Part shown: positions 1-5,298 of the stretch, piece by piece
Layout of the letters: each line of letters opens with the position of its first letter
Numbering within the stretch: the first letter of the stretch is position 1
Assembly (NCBI GenBank): GCA_003023125.1
Contig: PXSY01000046.1
Coordinates: 1 to 5,499 of the forward strand
DNA: 5,499 nt
From: Bacteroidetes bacterium QH_10_64_19
Lineage (GTDB): Bacteria > Bacteroidota > Rhodothermia > Rhodothermales > Salinibacteraceae
Reading direction: 5' to 3'
Made by a program: the position numbers and the translations under genes
Notes under the pieces: generated by a model
Database searches by the model: none
The model's input: the letters and a program-made list of their open reading frames with translations, nothing else
What the model was told of the DNA's origin: nothing

Positions 1-97
1 GTGGAACGTGATGCGTGGAACGTGATGCGTGAAGACGCCCCCGATCATGCCTTCCACGGTATGCGTCACTCATCACGCATCACTCCTTACGCGTCAC
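1..97. repeat. Head-to-head arrays of a 7-bp (GTGATGC-like) repeat
   Basis: Positions 1-35 read as five phased heptads on the plus strand: GTGGAAC, GTGATGC, GTGGAAC, GTGATGC, GTGAAGA. Positions 63-97 read as five phased heptads on the minus strand: GTGACGC, GTAAGGA, GTGATGC, GTGATGA, GTGACGC. The two arrays face each other across 27 bases, so GTGATGCGTG (22-31) is exactly complementary to CACGCATCAC (74-83) and the region can form a hairpin. The left array may continue outside the window. Heptanucleotide intergenic repeats are known in other bacteria, for example the STRR repeats of cyanobacteria. The role here is unknown. Confidence 0.75.
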
Positions 98-286
98 GCA
101 CGTCTGCTTTTCATCCGGGATTTGTGGGGTTTCCACCGTCAGGAGTCGCCTGCAGGACTCCCAAGCTAATCTTTCTTCCGGCCCACGCATTTCAGTGATG
201 TTCAGTTACAGCGGGAGAACACCACTTCTGTGAATGATGCCCGCCTGCTGCTCTCGTCGTCTCAGCGCAATGTCTTCCCGTCGGTT
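98..286 (+). other. Leader region upstream of tig, no gene seen
   Basis: I see no convincing gene here. A perfect 6-bp stem, GGAGTC (142-147) with GACTCC (156-161), encloses an 8-base loop. It is followed by a pyrimidine-rich but not uniform T stretch, so it could be a weak terminator of an upstream gene or part of the tig leader. A smaller stem, GTGG/CCAC, lies at 124-136. A GTG at 230 is in frame with tig and would add 19 residues, but that stretch does not resemble trigger factor. I could not identify a promoter with confidence. Confidence 0.3.
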
Positions 287-1099
287 ATGGACACCACGAT
301 CTCGAAGGCGTCTCCGGTCGAGTACGAACTGGAACTGCACGCCACGGCCCAGGACCTGAAGCCCAAGCTCAAGCAGGCCCTGAAGGCCCAGCGAAAGAAC
401 ATGGACGTGCAGGGCTTCCGCAAGGGCAAAGCCCCACTGGGACTGGTGAAGAAGATGCACGGAAAGGCGATCGGCTACCGCGTGGCCGAGCAGTATGTTC
501 AGGAGGTGTTTGAGCAGGAGGTCGAGCAAAATGACGACATCGAGCCCCTGGGACAGCCCGAGATCGTAGATCTCAGCTACGAACTCGATGAGGACCTCCA
601 GGCCACCATTCGGTTCGGCGTGCGGCCCCAGGTGGAGCTGCAGGACCTCTCGGCCGTGGAGATCCCGATGCTCGATCCCGAGGTCACGGAGGAGGACGTG
701 GAGGAAGAAATTGAGCGGCTTCGCAAGGAGGAGGCGGACCTGCTCCCGCTCGAAGACGAGCCCGCTGGCGACGCCGACTACGTGAACGTCGACCTCCAGC
801 GCATCGACCCGCAGACGGACACGCCCATCATTGGGGACAAGGATGAGGATCTCACGTTCTTCCTCGACGACGAGCGCTTGAAGGAAGAACTTCGCGAGGC
901 GCTCGTGGGCCGAAAGGCCGGCACCACCTTCCGGGTCAGGCTTCCCCAGGAGGTGATCTGCCGCCGCTCGACGAGGAGTTTGTCCGCCGCGCCTCCGAAG
1001 GCGAGTTTCACGACCCGGAGGCCTTCCGGGAGAATGTCCGCAAGCGCCTGCAGAAGGCCTGGGACGAGCGAGCCCGCGAGATGGTGCAGGGTGCGGTGA
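287..1099 (+). CDS. tig: Trigger factor N-terminal fragment as actually readable
   Basis: If translated as written, the 5' part gives 270 residues. Residues 1-222 carry the ribosome-binding domain (about 1-110, with the GFRKGKAP ribosome contact loop) and a truncated PPIase domain (from about 150). They are followed by some 48 residues read in the wrong frame that are rich in Arg, Ser and Ala, unlike the acidic rest of the protein, ending at TGA 1097-1099. A product of this kind could still dock on the ribosome but would lack the C-terminal arms that hold the client. There is no Shine-Dalgarno sequence. A GTG start at 230 is possible but less likely. Confidence 0.55.
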   Translation: MDTTISKASPVEYELELHATAQDLKPKLKQALKAQRKNMDVQGFRKGKAPLGLVKKMHGKAIGYRVAEQYVQEVFEQEVEQNDDIEPLGQPEIVDLSYELDEDLQATIRFGVRPQVELQDLSAVEIPMLDPEVTEEDVEEEIERLRKEEADLLPLEDEPAGDADYVNVDLQRIDPQTDTPIIGDKDEDLTFFLDDERLKEELREALVGRKAGTTFRVRLPQEVICRRSTRSLSAAPPKASFTTRRPSGRMSASACRRPGTSEPARWCRVR

Positions 1100-1566
1100 T
1101 TGACAAGATGCTGGAGCTCCACCCCGTTCCGGTTCCTGAATCGGTCATCGAGGGGTACCTCGACTCGTTCGTCAAGCAGGTGGAGGAGGAAAACGACGGC
1201 GAGCGGCCTGAGGACTTCGACGAGGAGCACTTCCGTCAGCGCAACCGCCGCGACGCCGAGAATCAGGGACGGTGGATGTTAATTCGGGACACCATCATCG
1301 AAGAAGAAGGCCTGGAGGTCACCGACGAGGAGCTCCAGGCGTTCTTCGCTGAGCAGTCCGACGGCGAGGAGGACGTGTCCGCTCAGCAGATCCAGCAGTT
1401 CTACCGCTCGATGCCCGACATGATGGAGCAGGTAGAGCAGCAGGTCCTGAGTGATAAGGTGTACGACCTCTTGCTCGACCGCCTCGACGTGCAACCCAAG
1501 AGCCGTGAGGAATTTCAGGAAGAGATGCAGAAGCAGCAACAGAGTCACCAGCGCGTTGCGCCGTAA
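1081..1566 (+). CDS. tig: Trigger factor C-terminal domain fragment
   Basis: This frame holds most of the helical C-terminal domain of trigger factor, the part that forms the chaperone arms. It is acidic and Gln-rich toward the end. The homology to the family begins upstream at about 955, so ATG 1081 is only the first in-frame ATG and not the natural start of the domain. It overlaps the end of the 5' fragment by 19 bases, so reinitiation after the TGA at 1097-1099 is conceivable. More likely this is simply the 3' part of a broken or misassembled single gene. Confidence 0.5.
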   Translation: MVQGAVIDKMLELHPVPVPESVIEGYLDSFVKQVEEENDGERPEDFDEEHFRQRNRRDAENQGRWMLIRDTIIEEEGLEVTDEELQAFFAEQSDGEEDVSAQQIQQFYRSMPDMMEQVEQQVLSDKVYDLLLDRLDVQPKSREEFQEEMQKQQQSHQRVAP

Positions 1567-1673
1567 CGACCGCGTATAGACTCGGCTCCGACGCGTCTTG
1601 GGGGAACCACCGCCCGTCTCCCGCGGTTCGGCTTTGATCCATATTGAGATTTTCAGGAACGCACTTTGCCGTC

Positions 1674-2417
1674 ATGGTTGACGACTTTGTCAAGTTCAGC
1701 AAGAGCCTGACCTCTCTTCCCGGAAGCATTCACGACGGGGACATGGGTGACCAGCCCATGTCGGGGCTCGTTCCCATGGTCGTCGAACAGACGACTCGGG
1801 GCGAGCGCGCATATGATATTTTCAGTCGGCTGCTGAAGGAGCGAATCGTCTTCATCGGCACCCCGATCAACGACCAGATCGCCAACCTCACAGTTGCGCA
1901 ACTCCTCTACCTGACGAGCGAAAGCTCTGAGAAGCCCATCAACCTCTACGTCAACTCGCCGGGCGGCGTCATTTACAGTGGTCTTGGGGTTTACGACACG
2001 ATGCAGTACGTGGGGGCCCCCGTCTCCACCATCTGCGTGGGGCTGGCGGCGTCGATGGGCTCGGTGCTACTGGCCGCCGGGGAAGATGGAAACCGGGCGT
2101 GCCTTCCCAACTCCCGCGTCATGATCCACCAGCCGATGGGCGGGGCCGAAGGACAGGCCTCCGACATCGAGATTCAGGCCGAGGAGATCATGTGGCTGAA
2201 GCAGCGCCTCTACGAAATTCTGGCCCTGCACACTGGCAAGGACATCGATCAGATCGAAGCTGACGCCGACCGCAACTACTGGATGAGCGCCGAAGAAGCC
2301 AACGAGTACGGGCTCGTCGATAACGTCCTCAATCCGGACAACCTCAAGGGCCTCAAGGGCCTTCAGCCGAACGGCGCGCCGGACACCGACCTGGACGCGG
2401 CCGACGAAGATGAGTAG
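1674..2417 (+). CDS. clpP: ATP-dependent Clp protease proteolytic subunit ClpP
   Basis: ClpP forms the barrel-shaped serine peptidase that degrades proteins fed to it by Clp ATPases in the cytoplasm. The protein has 247 residues. The nucleophile motif GLAASMG places Ser127, and MIHQP places His152. The spacing from Ser to His (25) and from His to the third triad position (49) equals that of E. coli, but the third residue is Asn201 (codon AAC at 2274-2276) in ADRNYWMS where Asp is expected. I chose ATG 1674 because MVDDFVKF resembles the start of Bacteroidota ClpP. TTG 1644 and ATG 1743 are alternatives. The N-terminal stretch before the core (about 35 residues) is longer than the mature E. 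coli protein. The tail after residue 222 is extended and ends in acidic residues, fitting a halophile. The gene lies 107 bases after tig with no clear terminator between, so cotranscription is possible. clpX does not follow. Confidence 0.95.
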   Translation: MVDDFVKFSKSLTSLPGSIHDGDMGDQPMSGLVPMVVEQTTRGERAYDIFSRLLKERIVFIGTPINDQIANLTVAQLLYLTSESSEKPINLYVNSPGGVIYSGLGVYDTMQYVGAPVSTICVGLAASMGSVLLAAGEDGNRACLPNSRVMIHQPMGGAEGQASDIEIQAEEIMWLKQRLYEILALHTGKDIDQIEADADRNYWMSAEEANEYGLVDNVLNPDNLKGLKGLQPNGAPDTDLDAADEDE

Positions 2418-2442
2418 TTCCCACAAACGCTTTGAAGACTGC

Positions 2443-2483
2443 AGCGGCGGTTCCGAGTCTTCGGGGTCGCCGCTTTTTCTTTT
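2443..2483 (+). terminator. Rho-independent terminator after clpP
   Basis: A continuous 14-bp stem runs from 2443 to 2474: AGCGGCG pairs with CGCCGCT, GTT with GGT through G-U pairs, and CCGA with TCGG, around the tetraloop GTCT. It is followed directly by TTTTTCTTTT. It begins 25 bases after the clpP stop codon and should end the tig-clpP transcript. Confidence 0.9.
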
Positions 2484-2511
2484 GCACGAGCCTCGCGCAA
2501 TCGCTTATAGT
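2482..2511 (+). promoter_or_regulatory. Possible sigma-70-like promoter in the clpP-tRNA gap
   Basis: TTGCAC (2482-2487) is separated by 18 bases from TATAGT (2506-2511), a fair match to -35 and -10 boxes. A start near 2518 would transcribe the gap that follows. The -35 box overlaps the end of the clpP terminator T-run. The match is modest and this group of bacteria often departs from the E. coli consensus. Confidence 0.25.
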
Positions 2512-2518
2512 GCGGACT

Positions 2519-2697
2519 TTAGTAGAAAATGTCGGCAGGATCAGTAGGATTTGCCCCTTCGGGACGAGTTCGGGACGCCAAACATTGTAATGTTAAGACG
2601 CTGAACGTTATGGAGTTACAGAAAGTCGTCCATTTCTCGTCTTCCGACCTCGGTTCATGCTCGAGCCGACACGATGACGTCAAAACGGTATGAGCAC
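2519..2697 (+). other. Structured AT-richer intergenic region, possible small RNA or 54-aa ORF
   Basis: This region is visibly less GC-rich than its neighbours. It contains several potential RNA stems: the palindrome AACATT-gt-AATGTT (2581-2594), an overlapping stem of 2588-2594 with 2604-2610, and a 7-bp stem TCGGTTC/GAGCCGA (2650-2669) with a 6-base loop. An ORF of 54 codons runs from ATG 2529 to TGA 2691-2693. Its codons lack the strong third-position GC of the flanking genes and the peptide is not one I recognise, so I do not call it a gene. I see no 4.5S, 6S or tmRNA signature. A small RNA is possible but no plus-strand terminator is visible. Confidence 0.25.
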
Positions 2698-2748
2698 AAA
2701 AAAATGAGGCGCTGACCTGGGGGGAGGGAGGAGGAAGGTCAGCGCCTC
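2698..2748 (-). terminator. Intrinsic terminator of the tRNA-Glu transcript
   Basis: Read on the minus strand, a perfect 12-bp stem GAGGCGCTGACC (2748-2737) and GGTCAGCGCCTC (2717-2706) is followed by A and seven T residues (2704-2698). The hairpin starts 17 bases beyond the 3' end of the tRNA. The 19-base loop is almost wholly pyrimidine on the transcript. On the plus strand the hairpin is followed by AAAAAA, so it would not terminate in that direction. Confidence 0.88.
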
Positions 2749-2765
2749 GAAAAAACGTCGGGACG

Positions 2766-2840
2766 TACCGCGTACGGGATTTGAACCCGTGCTACCGGCG
2801 TGAGAGGCCGGCGTCCTAGACCAGGCTAGACGAACGCGGC
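2766..2840 (-). tRNA. tRNA-Glu (anticodon CUC)
   Basis: The minus strand folds as a full cloverleaf of 75 bases. The acceptor stem is GCCGCGT with ACGCGGT, and the D arm begins GTCTAG as in E. coli tRNA-Glu. The anticodon stem CCGGC/GCCGG encloses the 7-base loop CTCTCAC with anticodon CUC, which reads GAG. The variable loop has 4 bases, and the T stem ACGGG/CCCGT holds the loop TTCAAAT. The discriminator base is A. The 3' CCA is not encoded, so a CCA-adding enzyme is needed. The first acceptor pair is G1-U72, a wobble rather than a Watson-Crick pair. The gene is monocistronic, with its own terminator. Confidence 0.95.
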
Positions 2841-2955
2841 AGGCCATCTGCCAATAAGTGCATTTGTGCATCCATAGCTTATCGGGGACTCGGCCCCACG
2901 GCTCTCGTCGCCATCGTTTTCGTCCTGATCTACCTATCCACTGAACTGCTCGTCT
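2841..2955. promoter_or_regulatory. Divergent promoter region between tRNA-Glu and the lipoprotein gene
   Basis: Promoters for both the minus-strand tRNA and the plus-strand lipoprotein gene should lie in these 115 bases. The visible structure is an AT-rich stretch at 2853-2882. It has an outer inverted repeat ATAAG (2854-2858) and CTTAT (2878-2882), two direct copies of GTGCAT (2858-2863 and 2866-2871), and an inner dyad TGCA/TGCA. This is where RNA polymerase or a regulator could bind. I could not fix -35 and -10 boxes for either gene. Confidence 0.35.
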
Positions 2956-3987
2956 ATGCCCGTCTCGAACGTATTTGGTCGCGCCCTCTCCCTTCTCGTC
3001 CTTCCCCTTTTGACCCTTGGTCTGTTGGCCGGCTGCGGCAACGAGAATAGCTCCAACTCGACAACCGCGGACGTTCCCTACCAAGTGGGTGACGCCCTTT
3101 CCGACTCCACGGTGGCCGTCGTCGTGTCGTCCGACTACGGCACTGACACCCTATCGGCTCAGAATTACCGGCGCCAGATAAAGACCACCATGCAGCGCCG
3201 CTCTCCCTCCCAGCAATCCGACATGCAGGAGACGCACCGACAGCTCATCCGCGGCTTCGCCCGGCAACACGCCCTTCGGGGCGAGGCGAAAGCCCAGGAC
3301 ATCAACGCCGACACCACGCAGGTGTCCGCCCGACTCGCCAAGCTGAAACAGCGCTACAAGAGTGAGAAGCAGTTTCGGCAGCAACTAGCTCAGACGGGCA
3401 TGACGGTCGACTCGGTCCGCAGCCTGCTGGCCGACCGACTCCGACAGCAAGCCCTGCAGCAGCAGATGGCCGAGAACTACGAGGAGCCGTCTGACGACGA
3501 GGTGCAGGCGTACAGTGAGGAAAACCGTCGCATTCGGGCTCAGCACATTCTCCTGAAGGTGGGAGAGAACGCGCCCCAAACGAAGATCGATTCGGCCCGA
3601 GAGGCGGCCGCGGCCCTCGTGGACAGCGCGCAGATGGAAAATGTTGATTTTTCCGAATTGGCCCGGCGTCACAGTCAGGGCCCGTCCGCTCAGAAAGGCG
3701 GCGATCTCGGGTTCTTTACGCGCGACCGGATGGTCGAAGAGTTCGCCGACGCCGCTTATGCGCTGTCCGATTCGGGCGATGTAGCCCCGGAGCCGGTACG
3801 TACTCAGTTCGGCTTCCACGTAATTCGCCTCACGAACGCCGGGGAGCCGATGGAGGAGGCGAAGGCCCGGAAGCAAATGACCCAGGAGCGCCGGAAGCAG
3901 ACGGTTGAGGATCAGGTTAATGCCCTTCTGGAGGACGTGACCGTCCAGGTCAACCCAGAAATTGCCAGCGCCGGATTTTACGAATAA
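2956..3987 (+). CDS. Lipoprotein peptidyl-prolyl cis-trans isomerase, parvulin/SurA/PrsA type
   Basis: This is a predicted envelope foldase of 343 residues that isomerises Xaa-Pro bonds in exported proteins. The N-terminus is a lipoprotein signal peptide: a short n-region with Arg9, a hydrophobic stretch at about 10-25, and the lipobox LLAGC with Cys27 as the lipidated residue. Next come a Ser/Thr/Asn-rich linker and a helical, Gln- and Arg-rich SurA-like N-terminal domain (about 65-185). One parvulin domain follows (about 193-292) with AQHILL (His197), GGDLGFF (248-254), the PVRTQFGFHVI motif and His288. The last 50 residues are a charged helical tail. A single parvulin domain with a lipid anchor recalls PrsA, while the N-terminal region recalls SurA; I give no symbol. 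ATG 2956 is supported by the signal peptide. No partner gene is in the same operon, and only 45 bases separate it from the convergent acetyltransferase gene. Confidence 0.92.
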   Translation: MPVSNVFGRALSLLVLPLLTLGLLAGCGNENSSNSTTADVPYQVGDALSDSTVAVVVSSDYGTDTLSAQNYRRQIKTTMQRRSPSQQSDMQETHRQLIRGFARQHALRGEAKAQDINADTTQVSARLAKLKQRYKSEKQFRQQLAQTGMTVDSVRSLLADRLRQQALQQQMAENYEEPSDDEVQAYSEENRRIRAQHILLKVGENAPQTKIDSAREAAAALVDSAQMENVDFSELARRHSQGPSAQKGGDLGFFTRDRMVEEFADAAYALSDSGDVAPEPVRTQFGFHVIRLTNAGEPMEEAKARKQMTQERRKQTVEDQVNALLEDVTVQVNPEIASAGFYE

Positions 3988-4032
3988 CTCTGTCCTGCGG
4001 GGCTGGAGAGCGGCCCTTGCTCCCCTCGATGC

Positions 4033-4485
4033 TTACTGGCTGTTCTCCTGTCTGACCATCGCCACGTGAGGGATACCGGCCTCCTCAAAGGTTTGGCCGG
4101 TGGAGTGAAAGCCGAGGTCCTCGTACCAGTCCTTCAGGTGCGACTGGGCATGGACCAGGAACGTGTCGAACCCGGCCCGGCGGGCATCCTGCATCACTGA
4201 GTGGACGAGTTGCGTGCCGTATCCCTGTCCGCGATGATCGGGCAGAACAGCAAAGCGCTCAAGTTTGGCAACAATCTCTTCGTCGTACGGCACGGTGCGC
4301 CATCGGGCCGTGGCCACGGCCTCGTCGTCGATCCACCCAAGCACGTGACGACTCGTGTCGTCGTATCCGTCCCACTCTTCATCGGGGGAGCAGTCTTGTT
4401 CGTCGATGAAGACCCGCTTGCGAATGGACCGGGCCCTTGCCCAGTCATCGTCGCTCTGCACGGGCGTTATGTCCATCTGAGCCAT
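4033..4485 (-). CDS. GNAT family N-acetyltransferase (YjcF/ElaA-like)
   Basis: This is a small cytoplasmic acetyltransferase that should move an acetyl group from acetyl-CoA to an amine; the substrate is unknown. From ATG 4485 it has 150 residues. The N-terminal motif IRKRVFIDEQ (21-30) is typical of the YjcF/ElaA branch. LERFAVLPDHRGQGYGT (75-91) contains the acetyl-CoA pyrophosphate-binding loop RGQGYG. VHAQSHLKDWYEDLGF (111-126) and the tail motif GIPHVAM complete the fold. An upstream ATG at 4536 would add 17 mostly basic residues unlike this acidic protein, and ATG 4476 (MDITP) is a close alternative. The gene is convergent with the lipoprotein gene and divergent from the HD gene. No clear terminator is visible in the 45-base convergent gap. 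Confidence 0.9.
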   Translation of the reverse strand: MAQMDITPVQSDDDWARARSIRKRVFIDEQDCSPDEEWDGYDDTSRHVLGWIDDEAVATARWRTVPYDEEIVAKLERFAVLPDHRGQGYGTQLVHSVMQDARRAGFDTFLVHAQSHLKDWYEDLGFHSTGQTFEEAGIPHVAMVRQENSQ

Positions 4486-4644
4486 CGGATAACGGGGCCT
4501 CTTGCGCAAGAGAATCCGTGAAGGAAGATTCAGCAAGCCTCAACGTTCTTTCGTGAACGTCGTCACCACCTCAGTAGGTCCTGGCCCCGCACCGTCGACG
4601 CGTCCCCCACCATCCTCAACGCGACCCCTCAACGGGACGCACTC
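4486..4644. promoter_or_regulatory. Divergent intergenic region between acetyltransferase and HD genes
   Basis: Both flanking genes should be transcribed out of this 159-base space. It contains an 18-bp dyad, ACGTTC (4543-4548) and GAACGT (4555-4560), with a 6-base spacer. It also contains three direct copies of CCTCAACG at 4538-4545, 4614-4621 and 4627-4634. These could be protein-binding sites. No convincing -35/-10 pair was found. Confidence 0.25.
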
Positions 4645-5298
4645 ATGCCTTCCCCCGACAGCTGGTCGATCTGGACGGACCGGTTCGCCGACTTCCTGGA
4701 CGCCCAGGCCGCCGATGCCGACGCTGCCCACGATCGGGCTCACGTGATCCGCGTAGTGACGACGGCGCGCCGCCTCGCCGAGGACGAAGAGGCACAGATG
4801 GACGTAGTCGTCCCTGCCGCCTGGCTTCACGACTGCGTGGTCGTGCCCAAGGACGCCCCCGACCGGGCCGAAGCGTCGCGCCGCGCGGCGGAGGCCGCCC
4901 GGACGTTTCTGAAAAGCGAAGGTTACCCCGAGCAGTGGATTCCCGACATCGAGCACGCCATCGCCGCCCATAGCTATTCGGGCGATGTCGCCCCCGACAC
5001 CACGGAGGCCAAGGTCGTGCAGGACGCCGATCGGCTCGATGCGCTTGGGGCCATCGGCATTGCCCGGTGCTTCACGGTGGGCGGAGCGCTGGATCAGTCG
5101 CTGTACGATCCCAACGACCCCTTCTGCGACGACCGCGCCCCCGACGACGACACCTACACGCTCGATCACTTCTACGCCAAGCTGCTCCGCCTCCCCGACA
5201 CCATGCAAACCGAGGCGGGACGCGCCGAGGCGGAACGCCGCGCCGTCTTCCTCCGGGAGTACCTCGACCGGCTCCGCGACGAAATCACGCCGGCCTGA
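4645..5298 (+). CDS. HD-domain metal-dependent phosphohydrolase (YedJ-like)
   Basis: HD superfamily proteins are metal-dependent phosphohydrolases, often acting on nucleotides; the substrate here cannot be told from sequence. The 217-residue protein carries the HD ligands in order: HDRAH (His29, Asp30, His33), LHD (His62, Asp63), the helix with His104 and AAHS (His109), and QDADRLDALGAIGIAR (126-141) with Asp127 and Asp129. This last block is typical of the YedJ-like branch. The length is close to that group's usual size. ATG 4645 gives a short natural N-terminus before the first helix, and no Shine-Dalgarno sequence precedes it. The protein is Asp/Glu-rich, with no signal peptide or membrane segment, so it should be cytoplasmic. 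It stands alone, divergent from the acetyltransferase gene. Confidence 0.92.
   Translation: MPSPDSWSIWTDRFADFLDAQAADADAAHDRAHVIRVVTTARRLAEDEEAQMDVVVPAAWLHDCVVVPKDAPDRAEASRRAAEAARTFLKSEGYPEQWIPDIEHAIAAHSYSGDVAPDTTEAKVVQDADRLDALGAIGIARCFTVGGALDQSLYDPNDPFCDDRAPDDDTYTLDHFYAKLLRLPDTMQTEAGRAEAERRAVFLREYLDRLRDEITPA

Larger units (their letters stand above)
287..1566 (+). pseudogene. tig: Trigger factor gene, disrupted by a frame change and small deletion
   Basis: Trigger factor is the ribosome-bound chaperone that meets nascent chains at the exit tunnel. Its domain order is ribosome-binding, PPIase, then C-terminal arms. The signature GFRKGKAP falls at residues 43-50, the same place as in E. coli, which supports the ATG at 287. 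The reading frame follows the family to about residue 222 (LPQE, near 950). The homology then continues one frame back as DLPPLDEEF from 955 to the stop at 1564-1566. Between these points trigger factors normally have 20 or so residues forming the end of the PPIase domain, and these are absent. The missing length must be 3n+1 bases, about 61-70 by comparison with E. coli. The two parts total about 425 residues. No slippery heptamer is visible at the junction. The lesion may be real or an assembly error. The gene sits just upstream of clpP, the usual order. Confidence 0.8.

Noticed and set aside
1..97. CRISPR array
   Set aside because: The repeats are only 7 bp, contiguous without spacers, and change strand midway; this is not a CRISPR layout.
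1..198. 65-residue open frame at the left edge
   Set aside because: It is made largely of the heptad repeats and the tig leader, and resembles no protein.
940..960. Programmed -1 frameshift in tig
   Set aside because: No X XXY YYZ slippery heptamer in the correct frame lies near the junction, and a simple slip would not restore the missing residues of the PPIase domain.
1556..1580. Promoter for clpP made of TTGCGC and TATAGA
   Set aside because: The spacer is only 13 bases, too short for a sigma-70-type promoter.
1644..1673. TTG start 10 codons upstream of the chosen clpP start
   Set aside because: The extra residues do not match ClpP N-termini, and ATG 1674 gives a Bacteroidota-like beginning.
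2680..3084. 134-residue minus-strand open frame
   Set aside because: It runs through the tRNA gene, its terminator and the signal-peptide region of the lipoprotein gene; it is a chance frame.
3988..4032. Bidirectional terminator between the convergent genes
   Set aside because: Only a 4-bp GGGC/GCCC stem is visible and there is no T-run on either strand.
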